Origin: Pseudoxanthomonas mexicana
GTDB taxonomy: Bacteria; Pseudomonadota; Gammaproteobacteria; Xanthomonadales; Xanthomonadaceae
Length of the DNA stretch: 54,102 bases
Assembly: GCF_010093385.1 (NCBI RefSeq)
Contig: NZ_PDWV01000023.1
Coordinates: 1-54,102 of the forward strand
Reading direction: 5' to 3'
This document shows positions 42,181 through 51,339 of this stretch, piece after piece (within the stretch, counting starts at the first letter, position 1; each line of letters begins with the position of its first letter). Both the position numbers and the translations under genes were made by a program. The notes below the pieces were generated by a model. It was not told where the DNA came from and did not search any database. It was given only the letters and a program-made list of their open reading frames with translations.

Positions 42181-43632
42181 ATGAACCGCGTATTGGCCCC
42201 TGATCGCCTCGCCCCGCTGGTAGGCGACTTCCCCCGGTCGCCCGCCTACCGCGGGCTGCGCCAGGCGCTACAGGAGTTGATCGGCGACGGCCGCATCCCG
42301 CTGGACACCCGCCTGCCCAGCGAACGTGCCGTCAGCGAAGCGCTCGGCGTGTCGAGGAACACCGTCACCCGTGCCTATGCGGACCTGGTGGCCGCCGGCT
42401 TCGCCACCGCCCGGCAGGGCGCGGGCACGTTCGCCACGGCGCCGCTCGACCGACGCCGCGCGCACGACCACGCACTGCATGCCGTCGGCACGGCACCTTC
42501 ATCGGGTGTCGCCATCGACCTCAACTGCGCGGCCGGCGCGGCCACGCCCGGCGTCGCGGCCGCCTACGCGCGCGCGCTGGAGGCATTGCCCGCCTACCTG
42601 GCCAGCGACGGCTATCTGCCTTCCGGTCTGCCCGCGCTGCGCGCCCGCGTCGCGGCGACATACACGCAGCGCGGCCTGCCCACCACGCCCGAGCAGATCG
42701 TGATCACCTCGGGCGCGCTGTCGGCCATCGCGATCATCGCCCGTGCGCTGAGCCGCCCGGGCGACCGCCTCATGATCGAGTCGCCGGTGTATTCGAATGC
42801 GATCGAGGCGCTGCGCCTCGGCGGCGCGCGCCTGGTCAGCGCGCCGATGGGCGACCCGCTGGGCGAGGACGGCTGGGACCTTGCCGCCATCGAGGCGACA
42901 TTGCGGCAGACCTCGCCGCGGCTGGCGTACCTCATTCCGGATTTCCAGAACCCCACCGGCTTCCTGATGGGGGGAACGCAACGCGCGCACTATGCCGCTG
43001 CGCTGCGCACCACGCGCACGATCGCCATCGTCGACGAAACCCTGCAATCCACCTGCCTGTCCGATGCGTCGATGCCGGTACCGTTCGCCGCGTTCGCAAC
43101 CGATGCGTTCACCATCGGCAGTGCGTCCAAACTCTGCTGGGGCGGCCTGCGCGTGGGCTGGATCCGTGCGCCGCGCGAACACATCGAACGCCTCATCGCC
43201 CCGCGCGTGCAGATGGACCTGGGCAGCTCCCTGTTCGACCAGTTGGTGGTGGCGGAGATGCTGGACGCCCACGGCGCACTCGCCGCGCGACGCGCCCAGA
43301 TGCGGGAACGACGCGACACCCTGGCGCAGGCCCTGCGCGAGCACCTGCCCGACTGGCGCTTCCGCCTGCCCGAAGGCGGCCTGTCGCTGTGGGTTCGGAT
43401 GCCGCACGGCAGCGCCACCGCACTGGCGGCGGACGTGGAACGCAAGGGCGTGTACCTCGCGCCGGGCCCGGTCTTCAGCGTGGAAGGCGGCAACGACCAG
43501 TGGCTGCGCATTCCCTATGCCAAGCCCGAAGCCACGCTGGTGCAGGCGGTGCAGGTGATAGCTGAAACCTGGAAGGCGCATCCGCGCGATGCACGACATC
43601 AGCGCGACGCGGTGAAACGCCTGATCGCCTGA
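42181..43632 (+). CDS. MocR/YczR-type transcription regulator (GntR domain plus aminotransferase fold)
   Basis: 483 residues. The GntR winged helix covers about 15-85 (YRGLRQALQELIGDGRIPLD, LPSERAVSEALGVSRNTVTR). The aminotransferase-like domain covers about 110-470, with the PLP lysine in TIGSASKLCWGGLRVGW and the Asp/Asn pocket in LIPDFQNPTGF. MocR proteins use PLP as an effector sensor rather than for catalysis. The ATG lies close to the operator palindrome, so the mRNA leader must be short or absent. Confidence 0.92.
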   Translation: MNRVLAPDRLAPLVGDFPRSPAYRGLRQALQELIGDGRIPLDTRLPSERAVSEALGVSRNTVTRAYADLVAAGFATARQGAGTFATAPLDRRRAHDHALHAVGTAPSSGVAIDLNCAAGAATPGVAAAYARALEALPAYLASDGYLPSGLPALRARVAATYTQRGLPTTPEQIVITSGALSAIAIIARALSRPGDRLMIESPVYSNAIEALRLGGARLVSAPMGDPLGEDGWDLAAIEATLRQTSPRLAYLIPDFQNPTGFLMGGTQRAHYAAALRTTRTIAIVDETLQSTCLSDASMPVPFAAFATDAFTIGSASKLCWGGLRVGWIRAPREHIERLIAPRVQMDLGSSLFDQLVVAEMLDAHGALAARRAQMRERRDTLAQALREHLPDWRFRLPEGGLSLWVRMPHGSATALAADVERKGVYLAPGPVFSVEGGNDQWLRIPYAKPEATLVQAVQVIAETWKAHPRDARHQRDAVKRLIA

Positions 43633-43636
43633 GGCG

Positions 43637-44107
43637 CTAGCCGTTGTCGGGGCGCTTGGCGACACGCCGCTCCAGCCATGCCAGCACCGACAGCACGGCG
43701 AACGTCAGCAGCGTCGCCAGCAACGCCAGCCAGCCATGGCCGAAGCCGACGGCCACGCCGATCACCGCCACCATCAGCAGCGACGCCGCCGTGGTGATGC
43801 CGGCGACCACGCGGCCGCGGTGGGCGATCATCGTGCCGGCACCGATGAAGGCGACGCCGGCGATCACGGCTTCGACCAGCCTGAACGGATCGATCTGCAC
43901 GCGCTCGTCGCCCGCGTGCTGCGCCAGCGCCAGCATCATGTCGCCCATACCGGTCAGCATGGCCGCCGCACCGGCCACCAGCATGTGTGTGCGGAAGCCG
44001 GCAGGGCGGTCCTTCATCTCGCGCTCCAGCCCGATGGCGCCGCCCAGCAGCATCGCGAACGCGATGCGCCCGACCACCGGCGCCTGTGCTTCCCATCCGT
44101 CGAACAT
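43637..44107 (-). CDS. MgtC/SapB family inner membrane protein
   Basis: 156 residues with about five membrane segments. The family signature is MLLGGAIGLEREMKDRPAGF, then RTHMLVAGAAAMLT and AGVAFIGAGTMIA. Only the membrane domain is present; the C-terminal ACT-like domain of Salmonella MgtC is missing, as in SapB/YhiD-type members. Function in the family ranges from Mg limitation survival to control of ATP synthase. Convergent with the MocR gene (gap 4 bases). Confidence 0.9.
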   Translation of the reverse strand: MFDGWEAQAPVVGRIAFAMLLGGAIGLEREMKDRPAGFRTHMLVAGAAAMLTGMGDMMLALAQHAGDERVQIDPFRLVEAVIAGVAFIGAGTMIAHRGRVVAGITTAASLLMVAVIGVAVGFGHGWLALLATLLTFAVLSVLAWLERRVAKRPDNG

Positions 44108-44165
44108 GGCATGACCTCCTGCGCCGATGCTTCCACCAGCGCGGTCAACGCGATGCGAAGGCAGC

Positions 44166-45296
44166 TCAGGGTGCGGTGGGCGGTTCGCCGGTCAACAGGG
44201 CACGATGTTCCGGGCTGTCGGGCAACCAACCGGCGGGCGGCTCGCCCGCAATGCCGTTGGCCTGCAGTTGATGGCGCATGGCGGCGAGTTCGCCGTTGCG
44301 CAGGAAGACATCGACGTAATCGGCCGGCAGATGTCGCGCGGGCGCAGGTCGCTGGTACAACCGCATGACGTTTTCGTACACCCACGCGAACTGGCGCAGG
44401 CGCTCGCGCGCCGCCTCGCGCTCCACATCGCCGTCGGCCCACTGCCCCAGCTGCGGCAGCGCGATGGCCGGCCCGATCATGATCGAGTCGTCGGCGGCCA
44501 GCAGCGTGTAGATCCGCTTGCAGGCGGTGCGTGCGTCAGCGGGCAGTGCACCGACCCGGGCCCGGCAGCGCTGCATGATCGGCTGCAGGGTCGGGACCGC
44601 GATGGCCGCAGTGATGGCCATGACCGCCACATCCGCCATGTCCTGCGGCGTGGCAGCCCGGCCGATCCCGAGATCCTCGCCGATGGCGGCTGCCAGCGCG
44701 GGATCCAGTGGCGGTGCCGGCACCTGTCGCAGCGTCGTGGCCATCAGCAGGCCGACGTCGCTGAAGTGCGTGCGGTAGTGGGTCGCCGCGGCGGCCGCCT
44801 GCCAGTACCGCTCGGCGGCGGCCATGTCCCTGCGTTGGACGGCGTCGGCATAGGCCGCAAGCAGGCGTTCGGCATTGCCCGGATCGGCGGCCATCAGGCG
44901 TTGCAGCAGCAGGCTGCGGTCGCAGCGGGCGTCGTTCGTCGCGCAGGCGTCCAGCAGTGCCCAGTCCACCAGCGGATCGTCGCCCCTGGACGCGGCGTGG
45001 GCGGCCTGGAGCCATGCGCGCGCCTGGGTGTCCGCGTCATCGTTACTCCGCGGCCACAGCCAGCCGGCCACCAGCAGGTCACGCGCCGTGCCGCGCGCGG
45101 CGACGGTGCGCAGATGCGCTTCGACGTGGGCGCGCCATGCGTCATGCCAGGCCCGGCTGGCAGCGGCCAGCTGCGGATCGGATTCGACCCGGCCCGGCAC
45201 CTCCGGGGGCGGACCGTCCTGCGCCAGAGAGAGCGATGAAGCCAGCACCGACGCCATCAACACCAGCCACGTACACACCTGGATTGTCGTGCGCAT
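44166..45296 (-). CDS. Unknown exported protein, helical repeats
   Basis: 376 residues. A signal peptide covers about 1-26 (VLMASVLASSLSLAQDG). The rest is Ala-rich and helical, with TPR- or SEL1-like spacing (ARAWLQAAHAASRGDDPLVD, LLAAYADAVQRRDMAAAERY). Four Cys form likely pairs (LLDACATNDARCDRS, QRC and TACKR). No family recognised. It is probably periplasmic. No operon partner is evident; the gene downstream on this strand (MgtC) starts 58 bases later. Confidence 0.7.
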   Translation of the reverse strand: MRTTIQVCTWLVLMASVLASSLSLAQDGPPPEVPGRVESDPQLAAASRAWHDAWRAHVEAHLRTVAARGTARDLLVAGWLWPRSNDDADTQARAWLQAAHAASRGDDPLVDWALLDACATNDARCDRSLLLQRLMAADPGNAERLLAAYADAVQRRDMAAAERYWQAAAAATHYRTHFSDVGLLMATTLRQVPAPPLDPALAAAIGEDLGIGRAATPQDMADVAVMAITAAIAVPTLQPIMQRCRARVGALPADARTACKRIYTLLAADDSIMIGPAIALPQLGQWADGDVEREAARERLRQFAWVYENVMRLYQRPAPARHLPADYVDVFLRNGELAAMRHQLQANGIAGEPPAGWLPDSPEHRALLTGEPPTAP

Positions 45297-45361
45297 CGCC
45301 CACTCCTGTCGGGAACGACTTCAACGTTCGCACGAACGCGGCACCACGCGCCAGCGCCCGC

Positions 45362-46279
45362 CTATGCGGCCAGGCGCCCCACCACCCACGCCCACATCGG
45401 CAGCGTCGCCAGCGACAGCAGGATGCCGTAGCCGACCAGCGCGGCGGCCAGGCGCGGGGCAAGCTGGTGCGAAATGGCCAGCGCGGCGGCCGTGATCATG
45501 GTCGGCATGGCCGACTCCAGCACATTGGCCTGCAGCATCTCGCCGGACATGCCGAAGGCCAGCGACAGCGGCAACGCCAGCGCCGGCATCACCAGCAGGC
45601 GCAACAGCAGGCCGACCGCCAGTGGCTTCACCTCGTCGCGCGGCAGTTTCAGCTGGATGGTCAGGCCCACCGCCAGCATCACCAGCGGCAGCAATGCATC
45701 GGCCAGCTTCTGCCGGGCCCCGCCGATCCAGGCCGGGGGCTGCTCCGGCATCAGCGTCAGTCCGACCAGCAGGGCCCACACCGGCGGGAACTTCAGGATG
45801 CGCAGGCCGATCTCGCGTGCGGTGGGGGGCGCATCGCCGCCATAGCGCGCCAGCACGTACAGGCCGAACGTGGACAGCAGGACGAAGGTGCCGAACTGGT
45901 CGTACACCACCGCGTACGGCAGCGCGTGTTCGCCCAGCAGCGCGCGCACCATCGGGTATCCGATGAAGCTGCTGTTGCACAGGGCCACGCACAGCAGCAG
46001 TACCGCATGCTCGTCGCGACGGAAGCCGAACAGGCGCGTGGCCAGGGCGACCAGGGCGATGGTCGCGGCGGTCAGAATCCAAGGGGTGACGACCACGCCC
46101 AGCAGCGAAGCGTCCACGTGCAGGCGCGGCACGTAGGTCAGCACCGCGGCCGGCAGGCAGACATACAGCACCACGCGGTTCAGGACGTCGGCGGCATTGT
46201 CGGGAAACACCCGCAGGCGCGCGAACACAATGCCCAGGGCCAGCATGGTCAGGATCAGGGCGAAGGCATCGAATGCCAT
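45362..46279 (-). CDS. AEC family transporter (auxin efflux carrier-like)
   Basis: 305 residues with about ten membrane segments in two five-helix halves. Features are FALILTMLALGIVFARLRVF, LYVCLPAAVLTYVP, LCNSSFIGYPMVRALLG (the conserved NxxFxGxP-like turn) and ESAMPTMITAAALA in the second half. Bacterial members such as MdcF or YfdV-type proteins export organic acids; the substrate here is unknown. The ATG at 46279 starts the first membrane helix; the longer open frame upstream is antisense to the next gene. Confidence 0.9.
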   Translation of the reverse strand: MAFDAFALILTMLALGIVFARLRVFPDNAADVLNRVVLYVCLPAAVLTYVPRLHVDASLLGVVVTPWILTAATIALVALATRLFGFRRDEHAVLLLCVALCNSSFIGYPMVRALLGEHALPYAVVYDQFGTFVLLSTFGLYVLARYGGDAPPTAREIGLRILKFPPVWALLVGLTLMPEQPPAWIGGARQKLADALLPLVMLAVGLTIQLKLPRDEVKPLAVGLLLRLLVMPALALPLSLAFGMSGEMLQANVLESAMPTMITAAALAISHQLAPRLAAALVGYGILLSLATLPMWAWVVGRLAA

Positions 46280-46408
46280 GGTGCGGCGGGAGCGGCGTGG
46301 GGCTGCGCAGGATCGCATACCCCGCCGCGCGTCGCGCTTGGGCTTTGGTCGGTGGTCGCGCCGATTCCAGCACGACCTCGTTGCGGCGCAAGGCTTATCA
46401 TGGGCGCC

Positions 46409-47071
46409 ATGACGAACCCCGCCGCCTTTCCCACCGCGTCCGGCCCGATCACCCTGGACGGCCCCGAAGGGCCTCTGGAAGCCCATGTCGACTGGCCGGA
46501 AGACGGCGAGCCGGTAAAGCCGGTCACCGCGGTGATCTGCCATCCCCTGCCCACCGAGGGCGGCACCATGCACAACAAGGTGGTGGTGATGGCCGCGCGC
46601 AGCCTGCGCGAACTCGGTGCGGTGACGGTGCGCTTCAACTTCCGCGGCACGGGCGCTTCGGCCGGCCTGTTCGACCATGGCGACGGCGAAGTGGACGACC
46701 TGCGCGCGGTCGTGGCCTGGGTGCGCGCCCAGCGTCCCGGCACCCAGCTGTGGCTGGCGGGCTTCAGCTTCGGCGCCTACGTATCGCTGCGCGCCAGCGA
46801 CAGCCTGCAGCCGGATGCGCTGGTGTCGATCGCGCCGCCGGCAGGCCGGTGGGATTTCGCTTCGATCACGCCCCCCACGTGCCCGTGGCTGATGATCCAG
46901 GGCGAAGAGGACGAAATCGTCGAGCCACAGGCCGTGTACGACTGGATCGACACGCTGAAACAGCCGCCCGAACTGATCCGCATGCCCGAGACCAGCCATT
47001 TCTTCCACCGCAAGCTGATGGACCTGCGCGGCGCCATCAAGCATGCGATGAAAGCCTACGTACCGGCGTGA
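46409..47071 (+). CDS. Alpha/beta hydrolase, dienelactone hydrolase-like small type
   Basis: 220 residues. Features are AVICHPLPTEGGTMHNKVV, then FNFRGTGASAGLFDHGDGE, the nucleophile elbow LAGFSFGAYVSL, MIQGEEDEIV with the acid and ETSHFFHRKL with the catalytic His. The HPLP...GGTMHNKV pattern marks a conserved proteobacterial subfamily of unknown substrate. ATG 46409 or 46400 could be the start; the second has AAGG six bases before it. The stop shares one base with the zapE start. Confidence 0.9.
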   Translation: MTNPAAFPTASGPITLDGPEGPLEAHVDWPEDGEPVKPVTAVICHPLPTEGGTMHNKVVVMAARSLRELGAVTVRFNFRGTGASAGLFDHGDGEVDDLRAVVAWVRAQRPGTQLWLAGFSFGAYVSLRASDSLQPDALVSIAPPAGRWDFASITPPTCPWLMIQGEEDEIVEPQAVYDWIDTLKQPPELIRMPETSHFFHRKLMDLRGAIKHAMKAYVPA

Positions 47072-48222
47072 TGACGGACGACGCTCGGGAGACGGCCCCG
47101 ACGCCGTCGCAGGTCTACGCACGCGGCGCCTCCGAAGGCCAATGGCAGAACGATCCGGCGCAACATCCCGCGCTGGCCGAACTCGACCGCATCCATGCGG
47201 CCTTGCTGGCGGAGCCGCCGTCGCCCGGCCTGTTCGGCAGGCTGTTCGGCAAGCCACCGGAAACCGTCAAGGGCCTGTACTACTGGGGCGAAGTCGGGCG
47301 CGGCAAGACCTTCCTGGTGGACCTGTTCTACGACACCCTGCCGTTGCCGACGTACTCGGTTTCGCAGAACAAGGCGCATGGCGAAGGCGGCGGCAAGTAC
47401 CGCACCCACTTCCACCGCTTCATGCGCGGCGTGCACGAGCGCCTGCGCCTGCACGCCGGCGAGAGCGATCCGCTGGCGAAGATCGTGCGTGAAGTCCGCG
47501 GCAAGCTGCGCGTGCTGGTGCTGGACGAGTTCTTCGTCACCGACATCGGCGATGCGATGCTGCTGGCGCGCCTGCTGGAGCGCATGTTCGCCGAAGGCAT
47601 CCCCCTGGTGACGCCCTCCAATCCCGCGCCGCAGAACCTGTACAAGGACGGCCTGCAGCGCGCGGGCTTCCTGCCGGCGATCGCCCTGCTGCAGACATAC
47701 TGCGTGGTGCTGCGCTCGGACGGGCAGGAAGACTACCGCCTGCGCGCGCTGACCCGCTCGCCGGTGTACCGGATGCCACTGGACGGCGCGGCCGACGACT
47801 GGCTGGCGATGCGCTGGCGCGAACTCAGCAGTGGCGAAGCCGCGCACGGCGGCAACATCGAGATCGACAGCCGCAAGATCCCGGTGCGTGGCCGTGGCAA
47901 AAGCATCGCCTGGTTCGATTTCGCGGCGCTGTGCGAGGGCCCGCGCGGCACCACGGACTACATCGAGATCGCGCACGAGTTCAACACGGTGCTGGTGGGC
48001 GGCATCCCCCGCTTCGATGCCTTGAACGAAGACGCTGCGCGCCGCTTCGTCAACCTGATCGACGAACTGTACGACCGCCACGTCAACCTGGTGTGCACCG
48101 CCGCGGACGCGCCGACGGCGCTGTACACCGGCACGCGCCTGCAGGGCGCGTTCGAGCGGACCGCCTCGCGCCTGATCGAGATGCAGAGCGCCGAGTACCT
48201 GGCCACGCCGCACAAGGCCTGA
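47071..48222 (+). CDS. zapE: Cell division ATPase ZapE (AFG1 family)
   Basis: 383 residues. Walker A is YYWGEVGRGKTFLVDLFYD (about 68-86), with the family segments THFHRFMRGVHERL and LVLDEFFVTDIGDAMLL as Walker B, and TPSNPAPQNLYKDGLQR. It belongs to the AFG1/ZapE P-loop ATPases; in E. coli ZapE associates with the Z ring under stress. It overlaps the hydrolase stop by one base and is followed by the sirtuin gene after four bases, so the three form one operon. Confidence 0.95.
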   Translation: MTDDARETAPTPSQVYARGASEGQWQNDPAQHPALAELDRIHAALLAEPPSPGLFGRLFGKPPETVKGLYYWGEVGRGKTFLVDLFYDTLPLPTYSVSQNKAHGEGGGKYRTHFHRFMRGVHERLRLHAGESDPLAKIVREVRGKLRVLVLDEFFVTDIGDAMLLARLLERMFAEGIPLVTPSNPAPQNLYKDGLQRAGFLPAIALLQTYCVVLRSDGQEDYRLRALTRSPVYRMPLDGAADDWLAMRWRELSSGEAAHGGNIEIDSRKIPVRGRGKSIAWFDFAALCEGPRGTTDYIEIAHEFNTVLVGGIPRFDALNEDAARRFVNLIDELYDRHVNLVCTAADAPTALYTGTRLQGAFERTASRLIEMQSAEYLATPHKA

Positions 48223-48226
48223 GCGG

Positions 48227-48979
48227 ATGGACGTGGTGCCCGCTGCGATCGACGATGCGCTGCACCGGACGATCGACAACGGCGGCCGTGTCTGCGTGCT
48301 GACCGGCGCCGGCATGTCGGCCGAGAGCGGCATCCCCACCTTTCGCGGCACGCACGACAGCTTGTGGTCGCGCTTCGATCCGATGCGGCTGGCGACGGCC
48401 GAGGCGTGGCGCGAGGATCCCGCGCTGGTCTGGGGCTGGTACCGCTGGCGCATGCAACTCGTCCGCGATGCGCAGCCGAATGCCGGTCATCGTGCGCTGG
48501 CGGCGCTGGCGCAACGCGTGCCGCTGTCGCTGGTCACCCAGAACGTCGACGACCTGCACGAACCCGCCGGCAGCGCCGTGGATGCGCATGTGCATGGCAG
48601 CCTGTTCGCTCTGCGCTGCTTCGCCTGCGGGCGCGCGCATGACGGCCCGCTCGACGACTACGTCGACGGCGTGCAGCGTATCGAGCCGATGCGCTGCGCG
48701 GCCTGCGGCGACCGGGTGCGTCCGGGCGTGGTGTGGTTCGGCGAAGCCTTGCCCGACGACGCCTGGGACGCGGCGGCTGATGCGGCGACGCGCTGTTCGC
48801 TGATGCTGGTCGTGGGTACGTCGGGGCTTGTCTATCCTGCCGCCGGCCTGCCCGCGCTGGCCCGTCGCCACGGCGCGACCGTGGTGGAAATCAATCCGGA
48901 GCCGACCGCGCTGTCCGCGGAGGCGGACCACGTCTGGCGGGCGCCCGCAGCGCAGGCGTTGCCGTTGCTGGTGCGCTAG
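48227..48979 (+). CDS. NAD-dependent protein deacylase (sirtuin, CobB-like)
   Basis: 250 residues. NAD site is VLTGAGMSAESGIPTFRG, then SLVTQNVDDLHEPAG with the catalytic His123 in AHVHGSLF. Zinc cysteines are CFAC and CAAC. Tyr72 and Arg75 (WYRWR) fit the YxxR pair of class III sirtuins, which prefer succinyl or malonyl groups, so a desuccinylase-type activity is likely. WFGEALPDDAW and VVGTSGLVYPAA complete the fold. Four bases after zapE; a perfect stem-loop follows the stop. Confidence 0.94.
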   Translation: MDVVPAAIDDALHRTIDNGGRVCVLTGAGMSAESGIPTFRGTHDSLWSRFDPMRLATAEAWREDPALVWGWYRWRMQLVRDAQPNAGHRALAALAQRVPLSLVTQNVDDLHEPAGSAVDAHVHGSLFALRCFACGRAHDGPLDDYVDGVQRIEPMRCAACGDRVRPGVVWFGEALPDDAWDAAADAATRCSLMLVVGTSGLVYPAAGLPALARRHGATVVEINPEPTALSAEADHVWRAPAAQALPLLVR

Positions 48980-48994
48980 GCACTGCTACTTTTC

Positions 48995-49016
48995 TTCTCC
49001 CCGCTGGCGGGGAGAA
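48995..49016. terminator. Stem-loop after the sirtuin gene
   Basis: TTCTCCCCGC and GCGGGGAGAA are perfect 10-base arms around TG, starting 16 bases after the stop codon. There is no T-run behind the stem on the plus strand, so termination is plausible but not certain; the element could also be a dispersed repeat. Confidence 0.5.
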
Positions 49017-49066
49017 AGTGCCCGAAGAACCTGCCCTCGCTTGATCCGGGGAACAAGGTGCGCTGT

Positions 49067-49133
49067 CGTGGGAGCGACGCAAGTCGTGATCGGTTACCGG
49101 TAACGCTTCATCGCGACTCACGTCGCTCCCACG
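49067..49133. repeat. REP pair, GTGGGAGCGACG family
   Basis: Left arm CGTGGGAGCGACGCAAGTCG and the reverse complement of the right arm agree except at a few positions. They are separated by a loop containing CGGTTACCGG. A single unit of the same family lies at 37569. It sits between two convergent genes. Confidence 0.75.
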
Positions 49134-49143
49134 GTGGCAGGGG

Positions 49144-50052
49144 CTAGTTCACATGGCGCTGCACGAACGCATCCACCGACGTGGTGTAGGCGGACGGCGC
49201 ACCCAGCAGGTGATTCACCTCGCCATGCGAGAGGTCTTCCGGCAGCACCTCCATCGCGACCCCCAGCGTCTTCGCCTTCTCCACCATCGCGCGACCCTGT
49301 GGGCAGGCATCCTGCCGGCGCGAGGAGCAGACGAACAGCATCGGCACCGCGTCGCGGGTGAGCTGGTGGTATGGCGAAGCGGCGATCCAGTCGACCGGAT
49401 TCCTGCCGAAAGCCGCGTCGTAGATGCGCGGCAGCGGGGGCTTCTTCATCGTCTGCGGCACATCGAGCGCGCCGCTGTCCAGCGAGACCACACCTCGCGG
49501 ACGGGCGGCGCCCGCCTCGCGCCACAGCGAGGATGAGGCACCCACCAGCGCGGCGAGATGCGCCCCCGCGGAGTGACCCATCAGCAGCACGTTCGCCGGA
49601 TCGGCGTTCCACGACGGTGCGCGCTTCTGCACGTCGGCCAGGGCGCGCGCCACGTCGCGGGCCTGGTCGATGGGCGCGGTGTCCGGTCGCATGCGGTAGT
49701 TGATCGAGACCAGCACGTAGCCCTTCGGCAGCCAGTACGCGGCCTTGTTCTCGACCACGCCGGGATTGTCCTTGTTGCCGTTGGCCCAGCCGCCGCCGTG
49801 CACGAACAGGATCACCGGCGCGCGCTGCGGCTGCGCCGGCAGGTAGACGTCGTAGCGCTGGCGCGGGTCGTCGCCGTAGGCGACATCGCGCAGCGCACGG
49901 GCGCCGGCGGGCAACGCCGGTGGGCTTGCAGCCGGCTGGCGCGAGGCGTCGCGCGCCTGCTGCAGGCGTTCGCGGAAGGTCTGCGCGGCCAGCGGCAGCG
50001 CAGCGGTCAGGACGCAGGCCAGCAGGCCCGTGCGGAACAGCATCGTCTTCAT
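49144..50052 (-). CDS. Secreted alpha/beta hydrolase (esterase/lipase)
   Basis: 302 residues. The signal peptide ends near LPLAAQ (cut after about 23). The oxyanion motif is FVHGGGWANG (about 83-92) and the nucleophile Ser161 lies in LMGHSAGAHLAAL; the His is in LSHGEVNHLLG. HGGGW places it with the hormone-sensitive lipase / carboxylesterase-like group. Periplasmic or secreted; substrate unknown. AAGGTGATG precedes the ATG at 50052. It begins 22 bases after the kinase gene on the same strand, so it may belong to that transcription unit. Confidence 0.88.
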   Translation of the reverse strand: MKTMLFRTGLLACVLTAALPLAAQTFRERLQQARDASRQPAASPPALPAGARALRDVAYGDDPRQRYDVYLPAQPQRAPVILFVHGGGWANGNKDNPGVVENKAAYWLPKGYVLVSINYRMRPDTAPIDQARDVARALADVQKRAPSWNADPANVLLMGHSAGAHLAALVGASSSLWREAGAARPRGVVSLDSGALDVPQTMKKPPLPRIYDAAFGRNPVDWIAASPYHQLTRDAVPMLFVCSSRRQDACPQGRAMVEKAKTLGVAMEVLPEDLSHGEVNHLLGAPSAYTTSVDAFVQRHVN

Positions 50053-50074
50053 CGCATCACCTTGTTGGGGGAGA

Positions 50075-51339
50075 TCAACCGGCCCGCAGCCACAGTTGCG
50101 CGCGCAGGCCTTGGGGCGTATTCGGCAGCAGGCGCAGTTCGCCGCCGTGCTGGCGGGCCACGCGGTCGACGATGGGCAGGCCCAGGCCGCTGCCGCCGCC
50201 TGCCTGGTCGTGGACGAACGGCTGGCGTGCGCGCTCGGCGGCTTCGGCGGACAGGCCAGGGCCACCGTCGGCCACCTCGACCACCCACGCCGGACCTTCG
50301 GCCCACAGCCGCAACGACAGCGGCAACGCGCCATGCCGCTCGGCGTTGACCAGCAGATTCTCGACCGCGCGCAGCAGCGCCATCGGCTTGCCCGGCAGCA
50401 GCGCGTGCTCCGGCGGTTCCACACGCCAGCCTTTCGAGGCCGCGGCGACCGCCTGGCGGCAGATCGCGGCCAGGTCGACCGTTTCGCTGCCTTCGTCGCG
50501 GCCATCGCGGGCGAAGGCGATGAACTGGCCCAGGATCGCATCCATTTCCATGATGTCGCGCTGCATGCTGCGGGTCAGGTCGGGATCGGTGTCGGGCACC
50601 ATCTCCAGCGCGAACTGCAGGCGGGTCAGCGGCGTGCGCAGGTCGTGCGAGATGCCGGCCAGCAGCAGCGCACGCTCTTCGGCCGCCGCGCGCACGTCGC
50701 CGCTGGCTTCGCCCAGCGCCTGTGCCAGGCCGGCGACTTCGCGCGGCGCACGCGCCGGGACGATCGGCGGGGCGTCGCCGCGCACGATGGCCGGCGCCGC
50801 GGCCGCGAGCTGGCGCAACGGCTGCACCAGCCGGCGCGCGAAGTACGCGGCGGCCAGCCACACCAGCGCCACGCACCCGATCAGCATGAACACCGAGAAG
50901 CGGCGCATGCCGGTGCCCGGGCGGTCGTAGGCGAACGACACCCACAGCGGTTCGCGCGTGGCAGGTTTCAGCCAGATCACCCGCAGCCCGCGGCCGGCGT
51001 CCATCCGCAGCTCGCGACCGGCGCCCAGCGTGCCGGCGGCCCGTTCGCGCAGTTCACGCAGCAAGGGCGCGAAACGCGGCCGGGCATCGGCGGGCGGCGT
51101 GCTGCGCACTTCCAGCCCGGCATCCCGCAGCTGCGCGACCGTGCGCGCATGCGGCTGGTGCTGATCGAGCGCTTCGACCACTTCGGCGAAGCCCTGCATC
51201 GCGCGCAGCAGCTGTTCGGCCGCCGGCCGCGTAGCGAGTTCGCGCCCGAGCAGGAGCGCCAGCACGCCCGCGCCAGCCAACACCAGGGCGATGACCAGCG
51301 CAGCTGGCCGAACACGCTGCGCGGCAGCGGCGCCCTCAT
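50075..51339 (-). CDS. EnvZ-type sensor histidine kinase with apparent frameshift near the start
   Basis: About 420 residues. Two membrane segments bracket a periplasmic domain, then HAMP (RRLVQPLRQLAAAA), the phosphoacceptor LLAGISHDLRTPLTRLQ and a HATPase domain (NLLVNAERHG, DGGPGLS, GGGSGLGLPIV). The expected start is the ATG at 51339, which overlaps the regulator stop as ATGA and encodes MRAPLPRSVFGQL. That frame then runs out, and the kinase continues in another frame from ALVIALVLAGAG. One missing base near 51301 would join them. Without it the kinase frame must start at 51367 inside the regulator gene or at an internal GTG/TTG. Either a sequencing error or a real mutation. Confidence 0.85.
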